Made by a program: the position numbers and the translations under genes | The notes under the pieces: model-generated | What the model was told of the DNA's origin: nothing | Databases searched by the model: none | What the model saw: only the letters and a program-made list of their open reading frames with translations | Shown here: piece after piece, positions 36,441-44,808 of the stretch | How the letters are laid out: each line of letters opens with the position of its first letter | Position numbering within the stretch: the first letter of the stretch is position 1 | Assembly (NCBI GenBank): GCA_002336245.1 | Contig: DDDG01000026.1 | Span: forward strand, 177,756-241,755 | Length of the DNA stretch: 64,000 nucleotides | Source: Flavobacteriales bacterium UBA1986 | GTDB lineage: Bacteria; Bacteroidota; Bacteroidia; Flavobacteriales_G; Salibacteraceae | Direction: 5' to 3'

Positions 36441-36476
36441 AAAAAAAGCCCCTTCACTTTCGTGAAAGGGCTTTCT
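36441..36476. terminator. Bidirectional terminator between rlmB and the large surface protein gene
   Basis: The stem AAAGCCCCTTCAC pairs with GTGAAAGGGCTTT (36462-36474) with one mismatch and a short TTTC loop. The A7 run on the left provides a U tract for the minus strand and the short CTTT run for the plus strand. The genes on both sides converge here. Confidence 0.8.
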
Positions 36477-36491
36477 CCTTGTTCAAAAATC

Positions 36492-39464
36492 TTATTCAAC
36501 CATCATGCGAATGCTGTGCTCGAATCCTTCACCACGAAGGTTCACGAGGTAAACACCTTTTGCATGTGTGCTCAAATCGAAGTTGAAGCTTTCAGCTCCT
36601 TGAGTTTGAATTTCTTTAGAAAGAATTTTCTCACCCAATACGCTAGTCACTTCAAGCGTGTACTCCCCTGCTCTTTCTACAGCAAGCGTAAAGCTTCCTG
36701 AGTTCGGGTTAGGGAACAAGTTCAAACCATCAGCTTCTAAAGCCTCATTCACTCCTAGTGGAATCAATACAGAGTTTGAGAACTCAGACTCACAGCTGGT
36801 AACTGGGTCAATGACCTTTGCAGTTACAGAGCTTCCCGCTGCAGATGTAGATGGGATGTAGTTCTGTGCTGTTTGACCTGAAATGGCGTTTCCATTCACG
36901 TACCATTGGATGTTAGATGCCACACTTGATGTGAAGACACCTGAAGCCAAGGTAATGGTAGGAGCCGCTGGCTTAGCATTGATTGTAACTGATACTGTAT
37001 CAGACAATGCTAGGTCACCACACTTATTGTAAGCTGTGAAGTAGTAATCTCCACTTTGAGATGGCTGCGTCAATGGAATGTTCATTGCGTCTAGACCATT
37101 GATCCAAAGAATTGAGTCAACGTTGGTCGTTGCAGACAATGATACCAAACCACCTTCACAAATCTCAACTGCGCCAACCGCAGTAACAGCAGCAGTTGGA
37201 GTAGGCTCAACTTGAACGTTGATGCTTGTAATATCACTGAATCCACAAGCGCTTACAGTAACGTTGTAAGTTCCTGTAGCAGAAACGCTCAATGACCTGC
37301 TTGCACCTAATGTTGTAGATCCGTCATCCCATGAGTAAACCGCATTGCTGATGTCGTTTGCTGTAACTACCGTGTTTCCACCAGGACAGATGAACGGGTC
37401 ACCTGTAATGCTGGCAGTAACACCAGTGATGGTTCCGATGCTGATTGAATCAACAGTATTGTCACCAACGCAGTTTGTTACAGTTACAGTGTATGTTCCT
37501 GGGCCAACACCTTCGAAAGTATTGCTAGTAGTAAAACCTGTACCCCAGTTGTATCCACCACTTCCACCGGTAAGTGCACCTGCGGCAGTAATAGTTACTG
37601 TATCTCCAACACAAACTTCAGAATAGCCAGCACCCAAAGTAAAGTTTGGACCTGCACCAGCTCCAGGAGCTGGAGGAAGAACTTCAAAGTCAAGAGTTTC
37701 TACTCCACAAGCAGTAGTAACATCAACAGTATAGTTTCCAGTGTTCACTAGATCAACGCTCTGACCAGTTCCGATGCTTGCACCTCCACTGTTTTTCCAG
37801 TCCCAAGCTGTTCCACAAATTGCAGAAACAGAAAGAGTATCACCTGGACATAAGTCCTCGATACCATCGATTGAGATTGGACAGCTAAAGGCTGTAGAAG
37901 ACATGCTTGAAGTTGTGATGTCGGTATAAACAATTTCGTTTGTTCCATCAGGATCTTCATCACCACGAACTGCTAGTCCTGGAGAAACGTCTTCTTGGTA
38001 AATCAGACGTAATCTAGAGTCAACATCCCGGGCAACCGCTGGGAAAACACACTCCTCAAATCCAACACCGTTGTTGGTGAGATCGGTTGGCTGATACCAA
38101 GTACATCCACCGTCATCGGTTTTCATACCATAAATGTGACGGTAGTTTTGAGTTCCGTCGTTTAAAGTCTCCATGTGAGCTGAATACGACAGGTATACAT
38201 CGTTGTTGGCATCAACACCAGCTGAAGGCATTGAAGCCATTGAAAGGAAGTATTGTCCAATACCATTTGTACTGTTTCCAACAACTTCCAACTGACCATT
38301 ACCGTTCAAGTCCAGCGCACCAGTCAAGAAGTAATAACCATCACTCGGCATGTCGGAATTCCAATACATCAATCCGTTGGTGATTGGGAAGTAAGAAGTG
38401 CGTCCGTCAGTAAGGTCAGCATCCAAACGACGCATGCGACCAAACCAAGTGTGTAGCTTACCATTGTTGTCGATGAGGACAGCTCCTGAGTTGTCTGAAG
38501 TTTCTACAGTATCAGGTACGTTGTCGTTGTCGATGTCAATTCCTGAGTCAACAATGTATCTGTCGATTGGGAAGTCCAATACGATGTGCTTTGTCCAAGT
38601 GTCTCCATTGTCCATAGACTCAAAAAGAAGAACGTCTCCGAGGTCTGGGAAAACACCAAGAACAATGTGATTTCCATCTGCAGTGATTGCATAGTTGTCT
38701 CCACCAAAACCTGTCCACTCCGCTGAGGTTAGACCTGGAATTTGAAAGTTTTGCTTGTTCCATGTTAAACCACCATCAATTGAGCGGTTGTAAACAAGAG
38801 CTCCGTCCAAACCGTTGAATACAGTTCCGTTTAATGCTACAGGAGCAGTAACGGCAACAACGTGAATGCTGTTTCCATCTGTTCCACCAACAGTCGCACG
38901 AGGCCATACCAGGTGAAGCGTAGAAATTGTTTGAGACTGAGTCCAAGCGCCAGTTCCTTTAGCTGGGCGACGCATCATGGTCAATTGATCGGTTGCCGTA
39001 CTGTGAGTAATGACGATTTCAGAACCATTCGCAATGGTCAAAACTGAAGGCCATCCAACACGTTCAGACTCCAAACGAGCCGTTGGCGCATTCGTCCAAT
39101 TCGTTCCGTCGAAATAAACATAACCAGTTCCACGGTCAGAATAAGCAGGACCAGAAGTTGTAGAGAACGTCCAAGCTGCTGACATGGTACCATCTGAATG
39201 ACGAATGAATCGGTTGTCGATGGAAGCATTTGTTTGAAGATCATAAATGGAAGTACCAATGACGGTTCCATTTAAACTAGCAGCCGCTTGAGCTGGCTTT
39301 TTAGATCCTCCGCGCACTGCTGTGCTTTCTTTATCCAGACGAGATCCGTCAAAGATTTCTGGGGAGTCAATGCTTTTGTCAACCTTCGGAAAATTCGACT
39401 CTTGTGCTTGTGTCGAATAGAAACCAAAAATCGCAAAAGAAGCGAGTAGTAATCTTCTTTTCAT
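36492..39464 (-). CDS. Large T9SS-exported surface protein with BNR-like and Ig-like repeats
   Basis: A 990-residue protein. Signal peptide cleaved after STQAQ. The N-terminal half (about 45-510) has strands and Asp-box-like turns typical of BNR/sialidase-like propellers (SIDGGLTWNKQNF, MDNGDTWTKHIV, TDDGGCTWYQP), but no sialidase active-site arginines were identified. About four 85-residue units follow, each opening with a similar phrase (LCPGDTLSVSA, VCVGDTVTITA, ICPGGNTVVTA, ICEGGLVSLSA), then a T9SS type A domain (LNLFPNPNSGSFTLAVE to the end). It is driven by the best promoter in the window, which suggests strong expression. Ligand unknown. Confidence 0.88.
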   Translation of the reverse strand: MKRRLLLASFAIFGFYSTQAQESNFPKVDKSIDSPEIFDGSRLDKESTAVRGGSKKPAQAAASLNGTVIGTSIYDLQTNASIDNRFIRHSDGTMSAAWTFSTTSGPAYSDRGTGYVYFDGTNWTNAPTARLESERVGWPSVLTIANGSEIVITHSTATDQLTMMRRPAKGTGAWTQSQTISTLHLVWPRATVGGTDGNSIHVVAVTAPVALNGTVFNGLDGALVYNRSIDGGLTWNKQNFQIPGLTSAEWTGFGGDNYAITADGNHIVLGVFPDLGDVLLFESMDNGDTWTKHIVLDFPIDRYIVDSGIDIDNDNVPDTVETSDNSGAVLIDNNGKLHTWFGRMRRLDADLTDGRTSYFPITNGLMYWNSDMPSDGYYFLTGALDLNGNGQLEVVGNSTNGIGQYFLSMASMPSAGVDANNDVYLSYSAHMETLNDGTQNYRHIYGMKTDDGGCTWYQPTDLTNNGVGFEECVFPAVARDVDSRLRLIYQEDVSPGLAVRGDEDPDGTNEIVYTDITTSSMSSTAFSCPISIDGIEDLCPGDTLSVSAICGTAWDWKNSGGASIGTGQSVDLVNTGNYTVDVTTACGVETLDFEVLPPAPGAGAGPNFTLGAGYSEVCVGDTVTITAAGALTGGSGGYNWGTGFTTSNTFEGVGPGTYTVTVTNCVGDNTVDSISIGTITGVTASITGDPFICPGGNTVVTANDISNAVYSWDDGSTTLGASRSLSVSATGTYNVTVSACGFSDITSINVQVEPTPTAAVTAVGAVEICEGGLVSLSATTNVDSILWINGLDAMNIPLTQPSQSGDYYFTAYNKCGDLALSDTVSVTINAKPAAPTITLASGVFTSSVASNIQWYVNGNAISGQTAQNYIPSTSAAGSSVTAKVIDPVTSCESEFSNSVLIPLGVNEALEADGLNLFPNPNSGSFTLAVERAGEYTLEVTSVLGEKILSKEIQTQGAESFNFDLSTHAKGVYLVNLRGEGFEHSIRMMVE

Positions 39465-39499
39465 ATCCTTTTTGTTTTTTTAAGATTTTTTGAACCAGT

Positions 39500-39530
39500 C
39501 AAAATTAATCAAATGCGCATGTAGCCCAAA
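39500..39530 (-). promoter_or_regulatory. Consensus Bacteroidota promoter for the 990-aa surface protein
   Basis: On the minus strand, TTTG (39530-39527), 19 bases and TAATTTTG (39507-39500) match the -33 TTTG / -7 TAnnTTTG consensus at the expected spacing. The leader to the ATG at 39464 is about 30 bases, A-rich, with AAAAAGGAT just before the start, an unusually clear ribosome-binding context for this genome. Confidence 0.7.
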
Positions 39531-39555
39531 AAGAAAATGACTTGTGTTTGATTCT

Positions 39556-41496
39556 TTACATTTTAAAGCGCTCCATCCAGAGCGCTAAACTGATGTAACG
39601 GAAGCTTCGGTAATTCTCAACTCCACCGCTTGGGATGAGCATTTTTTCGAACTCTTTACGATCAACCCCCTTACGAAACAAAGGATTCAGCCTTTGAAAA
39701 GCCTCGTAGAAAAAGCCCGATAACTCCCTCATCCATAGGTTGTTTGGGCTAACGAAGCCCATCTTATCCGTTCTTGAATAAACCTTCGTTGGCATCCAAG
39801 CCTTAGCGGCATCTCGCAGCAACATTTTCGAATAGGGTCCATTCATTTTGTATACGGATTCGAGGCCGAATGCGAGTTCAGAAATGCGATGATCGTCGGA
39901 AAAAGGAACCCTTGATTCAACGGAAAATGCCATCGAATTTCGATCTTCATAACGTAAAAGGTTCTTAAGTGGCCCATTATAGTAGTCGAAATGCAGCTGT
40001 TTGTTCGCTCCTTCATGAATCAACTTTGGAACGGAATAATGTCGCTCCATGAAGTGTCGAAGTTGATCTTTGTCGATCAATCGAACCTGAGGTTGAAGCT
40101 CTGAGAGCAAGCCTGGAATTCCTTTGGCCTTGGAATATAGTTTCTCTTTCAAGTACTCTTTTACGAGATAGGATCTCGGCCCACCTTCTACTGATAAAGT
40201 CTCCTGAATCTTCCGAACACTCCATTTCTGTTCCTTCCAATTTGAAAGTTGATAATGAGGGTAACCTGCAAACAACTCATCAGCTCCTTGACCGTTCATG
40301 AGAACTTTAATCCCCTGCGAAGCAGCCAATTTCATAACCCTATACTGAGCGTAGGTACTCAGCGATATCATAGGCAGCTCTTGGAAATATGTCAGATCAT
40401 CAATGTCCTGCCTGAGCTCTTCAGAATTGGGCTTCACTGTAAACCAGTCGAAGCCGTTGAAATCCGCAACCTCTTTTGCCCATGAACTCTCATCAAATGC
40501 AGCCACCATCGACTGAGCTGTGAAGGTTTTGAACTTACTTCCCTTTCCTAGCTGCGCAGAAATCAAACCACTAAGTGCACTGCTGTCGATTCCACCGCTA
40601 AGGCAAGTCCCTAGTGGAGCATCGGATCGCAAGTGAAGAGCCACGGAATCTTGTAGCAAGGACTTTAGCTCTTCAACCTTCACTCGATAAACTGAATCAT
40701 CAAAGACTCCAATTTCACTATTGTAGCTTGGCTTGTAGTAGGCTTCTATTCTAAATTCACTCGTCTCTAAATTCAGCGAAAGTGTATGTGAAGGTTTTAA
40801 CTCTTTGATTCCACTGAAGAGAGAATCTTCGGTGCCTTCAGCATTTCCGCTGATTAAAAACTCCAGAGCTACCGTCGGGTTCATTCCTCTTGGACGGATG
40901 GCATGAATAGCTTTCAGCTCACTGGAGAAAATGAATTCACTGGCATTGCTTGAGTAATACAAGGGCTTCACCCCTGTTCGGTCGCGCGACAAAACGAGTG
41001 TTTGTTCTTGGAGATTCAAAATCGCCACGGCCCACATTCCAATGAATCGGTTGAAACAAGCCTCTCCCCATTCCATGTATGCATGAAGCACCACTTCAGT
41101 ATCAGAATCTGAAAAGAATGCGTGTCCCTTCGCTTCCAACTCATTCCTGAGTTCAATGTAATTGTACACCTCACCATTGAAGCTGATCCAATAGTTTGAG
41201 CTCACATCAGAGAGAGGCTGATGGCCGGCAGAACTCAAATCTAAAATACTCAAGCGTCGGTGTAAGAGTCCGATGTGAAAGGACTCACTTGCCTCGCTTA
41301 TATGCCTGCTTGGAATGTGTGGGAGACTCAGTTCTGACCTTGGGCTATCATCGCCGAAATAGAGCTTTCGTTTTCCATTGATGACCACAAAACCTTCATC
41401 ATCTGGACCTCTATGAGCTAAAACTTTTGAGATCTTATGAAGGTCTGCCGGGCTTCCCGATCGACTCTTTGAAACAATGCCCGCAATTCCACACAT
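39556..41496 (-). CDS. asnB: Glutamine-hydrolysing asparagine synthase
   Basis: 646 residues from ATG 41496, so that MCGIAGIV exposes Cys2, the glutaminase nucleophile; a longer frame from 41505 would bury it. The ATG shares one base with the sulfotransferase stop (TGATG), supporting this start. The N-terminal domain has HRGPDDEG, HRRLSILDLSSAGHQP and NGEVYNYIELR; the synthetase domain has LSGGIDSSALS, the ATP pyrophosphatase loop, and MNGQGADELFAGYPHYQ. The 640-650-residue form is common in surface-polysaccharide loci, where it may amidate a polymer rather than make free asparagine. It closes a three-gene operon. Confidence 0.93.
   Translation of the reverse strand: MCGIAGIVSKSRSGSPADLHKISKVLAHRGPDDEGFVVINGKRKLYFGDDSPRSELSLPHIPSRHISEASESFHIGLLHRRLSILDLSSAGHQPLSDVSSNYWISFNGEVYNYIELRNELEAKGHAFFSDSDTEVVLHAYMEWGEACFNRFIGMWAVAILNLQEQTLVLSRDRTGVKPLYYSSNASEFIFSSELKAIHAIRPRGMNPTVALEFLISGNAEGTEDSLFSGIKELKPSHTLSLNLETSEFRIEAYYKPSYNSEIGVFDDSVYRVKVEELKSLLQDSVALHLRSDAPLGTCLSGGIDSSALSGLISAQLGKGSKFKTFTAQSMVAAFDESSWAKEVADFNGFDWFTVKPNSEELRQDIDDLTYFQELPMISLSTYAQYRVMKLAASQGIKVLMNGQGADELFAGYPHYQLSNWKEQKWSVRKIQETLSVEGGPRSYLVKEYLKEKLYSKAKGIPGLLSELQPQVRLIDKDQLRHFMERHYSVPKLIHEGANKQLHFDYYNGPLKNLLRYEDRNSMAFSVESRVPFSDDHRISELAFGLESVYKMNGPYSKMLLRDAAKAWMPTKVYSRTDKMGFVSPNNLWMRELSGFFYEAFQRLNPLFRKGVDRKEFEKMLIPSGGVENYRSFRYISLALWMERFKM
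39566..39586 (-). other. Inverted repeat at the 3' end of asnB
   Basis: AGCGCTC and GAGCGCT form a 7-bp stem around a short loop at the last codons of asnB. On the minus strand only a weak TTTAAAAT stretch follows, so it may be a poor terminator or chance. Confidence 0.25.
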
Positions 41497-42389
41497 CAGA
41501 GCCAATGGTTTAGTTCACGACCGAGCAAGATTCGTGTGCGTTCGATGTCTTCACTGAGCAAGTCCGACAAGGCAATTTGATTTTCAAGACTTAAGCTAGA
41601 AGCCTGGTTTGCCTTTGTTGTGTTGAAGCTTTTCGCAGCCGACATGATTCGATGCCGCACAGTCTTATTGGGGACAATACTCCGAGCTAGCTTTTGAAGA
41701 TTTGAATTTGGGCGGTCGATGAGGGCTTGCATTCCTGCACTCCGAATTGACTGACGCTTATTGTGGACCTCGAAACTTGGTTCGAAAGAAGAGGAAACTC
41801 CTATGTGCGCACAAACGCTTTTGAAGGTCTGTAAAGGATTCTCTGCTAAATCTTGAAATAGAACCACCTTCAACTGATCACCCCAGTCGGATTTCCACTG
41901 CTTCAGACATTCTGAAAACAACAAGCTCTTCCAAAGCAGGGGGCGCGATTTAAAATTCTTCGACCATGAAGTGGGATTGTCTGGCTCTCGAAGAAGGTCC
42001 CGCTCCAGGGCTTCGTTTAAGTCTTTCAAATTCTCATCTGCATCCATCAAATGTTGGGCGTGCAATGATTGAAGTAGATCCCAGGGATTGCGCAGCAATA
42101 GGATCAATTTGGCTTGGGGATTAAAGGCCTTCAGCTCTGCACTCGCCATTTTCGAATAGAACGTCCATACGGAAGCTTCTCCAAAGATTTCCCCTTTCAG
42201 TCCAGAAAAAAAAGACAAATACTCCTCTTCCGTTTCGGCTTCGCGCCCAATCCCCAGATCCTTTCCGAAAAAATGAATCTCTTTCTCAGCCATTCCAATT
42301 TGCGGGTGTTGAGCGAGGTATTCATTTAGGGAAGTTGTGCCACATTTTGGAGCTCCGATGATGAAGAAGGATGGCCTTTTATTCATCAT
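41496..42389 (-). CDS. Sulfotransferase domain protein
   Basis: A 297-residue protein. The N-terminal FFIIGAPKCGTTSLNEYLAQH is the 5'-phosphosulfate-binding loop for PAPS. LILLLRNPWDLLQSLHAQHL corresponds to the 3'-phosphate-binding segment with the conserved Arg and Ser region; LKVVLFQDLAENPLQTFKSV supports the fold. Such enzymes transfer sulfate to hydroxyls of glycans or lipids. Acceptor unknown. It overlaps the glycosyltransferase stop by 4 bases and the asnB start by one base, so all three are translated from one message. Confidence 0.9.
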   Translation of the reverse strand: MMNKRPSFFIIGAPKCGTTSLNEYLAQHPQIGMAEKEIHFFGKDLGIGREAETEEEYLSFFSGLKGEIFGEASVWTFYSKMASAELKAFNPQAKLILLLRNPWDLLQSLHAQHLMDADENLKDLNEALERDLLREPDNPTSWSKNFKSRPLLWKSLLFSECLKQWKSDWGDQLKVVLFQDLAENPLQTFKSVCAHIGVSSSFEPSFEVHNKRQSIRSAGMQALIDRPNSNLQKLARSIVPNKTVRHRIMSAAKSFNTTKANQASSLSLENQIALSDLLSEDIERTRILLGRELNHWL

Positions 42390-43558
42390 GCTTTATCTTT
42401 TTCGTGAAGAACCTCCTCGTAGATGGAATCCAGTTGTTCTCCGATTTTTTCAAGACTAAAATTCTCCTCAGCCCATGTGTGAAGTTCCATTTCGGTCTTC
42501 CATTCAAACTTATCGAGCTGAAGCAAGGACTCAACGAGCGCCTCCTCGTCTTCCGATTGAACGAGAATGGCGTTCTTTTCCTCACGATTGAAAAACTCGG
42601 AGATTCCGCCTACGTCGGTCGAGACAATTTTCATTCCCGTTGCAGCTGCCTCGATTAAGACGCAGGGCATGTTTTCAAAGCGACTGAACAATAGCAAAAC
42701 CTGGTGCTTTTGCATCTCAGCAATAACCTCATCTTGCGTCAGTTTTTGAAGAAAGACACACTGCTCTGCCAGTCCGAATTCCTCAGCCAACTCCTTAGCC
42801 TTTTCAGCTCCTTCCTCCCCTACTACCGTCAATTCAAAGGATCGTTGTTCTTTCAATTTAGACAAAGCTGAAAACAAACCTCTAATGTTCTTCTGCTCGC
42901 CATGCAAATTTGAAATGTGCAGAAGTTTAAGGTGTTCGTCTTTACGCTCGAGAGGAAGACTAAACTTATTGGTGTCAATAACATTGGCCAGACGTTGGTA
43001 GCGCCTTCCTATTCCTTCTGATATAAGTGCGGCCTCAAGATCTTCTGAAACGGGCAGTATTCTATTGGCTTCACGCGCCGTATTCCGAATCATTCTTCGG
43101 GCCATCAAAGGAAGCTTTTTGAATCGTCCATCTTCAGGAAGGTAGCCAGTCCAATGCTCAGAAACCACATATGGAATCTTGTACCGAGTTTTTAAGTCTC
43201 TGACAATTCTGCCTGCCGGAAACATCACATTCAAATGAACGAGGTCGGGCTTCCCACGTGAATAGATGTATTGACTAATCAATTGCCTCCAAGCGCGCAT
43301 ATAAAGTCCTGCTTTTACCAATGACTTCAATTTACCGCCTCTATTGATGGTTGGATAAAAGTATGTCCAAACCTCAACTCCATCAGAGGTCGTCTCTTCC
43401 AAGCTTGATCTATCAATATCATCGAGGGCTGTCGCATAGAGCACTACAACCTTATTTGATTTAGCCGCAGCTTGAGCATGACGCAAGACAAAATTCCCCA
43501 GACTAGGATGTTTTTTAGAAGGGAACCAAGAGGTGATGAAAAGGATTGTTTTGGGCAA
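42386..43558 (-). CDS. Glycosyltransferase family 4 (GT-B) protein
   Basis: About 390 residues from TTG 43558 (PKTILFITSWFPSKKHPSLGNFVLRHAQA). The frame extends to another TTG at 43585, but that codon lies inside a TAnnTTTG box, so it should not be transcribed. The C-terminal domain has LLHISNLHGEQKNIRGL, LTVVGEEGAEKAK and the donor-binding FENMPCVLIEAAATGMKIVSTDVGGISEF of GT4 enzymes, with the first Glu of the EX7E motif. It transfers a sugar from a nucleotide donor with retention. It heads the operon with a sulfotransferase and AsnB, so its product is probably a sulfated, possibly amidated glycan. Confidence 0.9.
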   Translation of the reverse strand: MPKTILFITSWFPSKKHPSLGNFVLRHAQAAAKSNKVVVLYATALDDIDRSSLEETTSDGVEVWTYFYPTINRGGKLKSLVKAGLYMRAWRQLISQYIYSRGKPDLVHLNVMFPAGRIVRDLKTRYKIPYVVSEHWTGYLPEDGRFKKLPLMARRMIRNTAREANRILPVSEDLEAALISEGIGRRYQRLANVIDTNKFSLPLERKDEHLKLLHISNLHGEQKNIRGLFSALSKLKEQRSFELTVVGEEGAEKAKELAEEFGLAEQCVFLQKLTQDEVIAEMQKHQVLLLFSRFENMPCVLIEAAATGMKIVSTDVGGISEFFNREEKNAILVQSEDEEALVESLLQLDKFEWKTEMELHTWAEENFSLEKIGEQLDSIYEEVLHEKDKA

Positions 43559-43582
43559 GGTAATTCGATTGCTCAGGGAACA

Positions 43583-43590
43583 CAAAAGTA
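43583..43590 (-). promoter_or_regulatory. Putative -7 box for the glycosyltransferase operon
   Basis: The minus strand reads TACTTTTG, matching TAnnTTTG, 25 bases upstream of the TTG start at 43558. It overlaps the alternative TTG at 43585 and so excludes it. Confidence 0.45.
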
Positions 43591-43637
43591 GAGGATTAAT
43601 TGCCTTTTTGTCGATCCGAATCTGAATGTATTTCAGT

Positions 43638-43645
43638 TATATTTG
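43638..43645 (+). promoter_or_regulatory. Putative -7 box for tRNA-His
   Basis: TATATTTG matches TAnnTTTG and is followed by CCGCC, about 50 bases before the tRNA. The nearest TTTG upstream is 27 bases away, longer than the usual spacing. Confidence 0.45.
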
Positions 43646-43695
43646 CCGCCCTCGGAATGGCACATCAGTTTGTATGAGCTTCTTTTGAGAAACAT

Positions 43696-43770
43696 GGTGG
43701 TTGTAGCTCAGTTGGTTAGAGTGCTTGATTGTGGTTCAAGAGGTCGCCGGTTCGAACCCGGTCTTCCACC
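43696..43770 (+). tRNA. tRNA-His (GTG anticodon)
   Basis: The sequence folds as a tRNA. The D arm is GCTC/GAGT with AGTTGGTTA in the loop; the anticodon stem CTTGA/TTCAAG has the loop TTGTGGT, giving anticodon GTG at positions 34-36. The T arm GCCGG-TTCGAAC-CCGGT completes it. The extra 5' G at 43696 faces C73, the identity element of tRNA-His. In the acceptor stem, pairs 1-4 and 7 are regular, but positions 5 and 6 (T, T) face T, T at 67-68, leaving two U-U mismatches. The 3' CCA is not encoded. Guanosine 34 would be a queuosine site. A terminator follows after a few bases. Confidence 0.93.
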
Positions 43771-43774
43771 CAGT

Positions 43775-43807
43775 AAAAACCCTCGAATTTATTCGGGGGT
43801 TTTTTTG
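43775..43807 (+). terminator. Intrinsic terminator after tRNA-His
   Basis: AAAAACCCTCGAA pairs with TTCGGGGGTTTTT (one T-G wobble) across a TTTA loop, followed by T residues at 43800-43806. Confidence 0.85.
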
Positions 43808-43906
43808 TGCTCCAAAGAGAAAGTCTGACCTACAAAAAGCAGCGCATCAATTCATCCGGTGGGAGAATGAAGCCGATTGTTTTGCACTCGCTCGCAATTC
43901 GAAGGC

Positions 43907-43940
43907 AAAAAAAAGCCCGCTTCAAAAAAATGAAGCGGGC
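43907..43940 (-). terminator. Intrinsic terminator after the 259-aa lipoprotein gene
   Basis: GCCCGCTTCA (43915-43924) pairs perfectly with TGAAGCGGGC (43931-43940). On the minus strand the hairpin is followed by a run of eight T from the A tract at 43907-43914. Confidence 0.85.
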
Positions 43941-43961
43941 AGTGCTAAAATTCTTAGACTT

Positions 43962-44741
43962 TTAGTCTTGAGTCAAAGTCATGCTGAATGAGTTTGTATA
44001 GCTGTCATTCCCTTCAAATCCGTTTGGATCTGTCGTCATGTAATCCCAGCTTCCTGCAAAGTCTCCTTCTACAATCATCTCTTTACCTTTCAACTGAGTG
44101 ATAGGAACGATGGTCGACATCTCTCCATTACCCATTGATTCAGTGGTAGTTTCAGTACCCCATAAAAACTCAAACGTTGAAGGATCGAAATACTGATCTG
44201 GTCCAGACTCGGTTTGAGAAGTTACGTTGAAGATAATACGCTCTTTGTTTTTATAACCCGCTGCATCATCAGCAGTCAAGAAAGACCATGTTCCAGTTTT
44301 AGTCATAGTCTCAGCGATTCCACCGTCCAATTGATCTTCAAAAATTGTAGCTGGAGGATCTGTGATGCTCGCATCGGCGTAATCAACTGCAACGCTTGTC
44401 TTACGACGCGTCCAAGTCTCAGAATAATTTCCGTCCTTTTCAAGAGTAATCATTCGCTCGCTGTAGGTATAAACAGTGGTCACCTTATCTCCATCAACAT
44501 TCGTTGAAATAACAGTTTCGGTGCTACCAGAATATGTTGACTCCATCTTAGAAACGTCGCCATCATCGTCTGTATAAGTGTTCTCCATACTCATGTTTGA
44601 AACGGTCCACTCACCAGCAGCACGAGCTTGTCTTGAAGAGAAGCTAATGCCTGGGTCATTTTCACCCTTTTTACACGATTGAAATGAAGGTACCATGATT
44701 ACTACAGCAACCAAGGTCATAAATAATTTTTTTGCTTTCAT
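43962..44741 (-). CDS. Lipoprotein of unknown function (lipocalin-like size and strand pattern)
   Basis: A 259-residue protein; signal peptide ends in the lipobox PSFQSC with Cys at about residue 23. The mature part has GEWTVSNMSMENTYTDDDGD and many alternating Thr/Ser/Val strands (MITLEKDGNYSETWTRRK, GTWSFLTADD), the pattern of single-domain lipocalin-like Bacteroidota lipoproteins; the family is not firmly assigned. It is a single-gene unit with its own promoter box and terminator. The end, GEMSTIVPITQLKGKEMIVEGD, supports a barrel-like fold. Role unknown. Confidence 0.75.
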   Translation of the reverse strand: MKAKKLFMTLVAVVIMVPSFQSCKKGENDPGISFSSRQARAAGEWTVSNMSMENTYTDDDGDVSKMESTYSGSTETVISTNVDGDKVTTVYTYSERMITLEKDGNYSETWTRRKTSVAVDYADASITDPPATIFEDQLDGGIAETMTKTGTWSFLTADDAAGYKNKERIIFNVTSQTESGPDQYFDPSTFEFLWGTETTTESMGNGEMSTIVPITQLKGKEMIVEGDFAGSWDYMTTDPNGFEGNDSYTNSFSMTLTQD

Positions 44742-44761
44742 AGGTCTAAATTAATTTGCGG

Positions 44762-44769
44762 CAAAAGTA
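44762..44769 (-). promoter_or_regulatory. Putative -7 box for the 259-aa lipoprotein gene
   Basis: The minus strand reads TACTTTTG, matching TAnnTTTG, followed by CCGC and the ATG at 44741, 20 bases downstream. Confidence 0.5.
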
Positions 44770-44808
44770 AGACATGAATATTCGTAATGAATGCCGTTCG
44801 TCCGATAT

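Noticed and set aside
36492..39464. Sialidase activity for the large surface protein
   Set aside because: Asp-box-like turns are present, but no catalytic Arg triad or Tyr/Glu pair could be identified.
39566..39586. Strong terminator at the end of asnB
   Set aside because: The 7-bp stem includes the last codons and is not followed by a real T tract.
43643..43991. Plus-strand open frames covering the tRNA-His region
   Set aside because: They run through the tRNA and terminators and have no protein-like composition.
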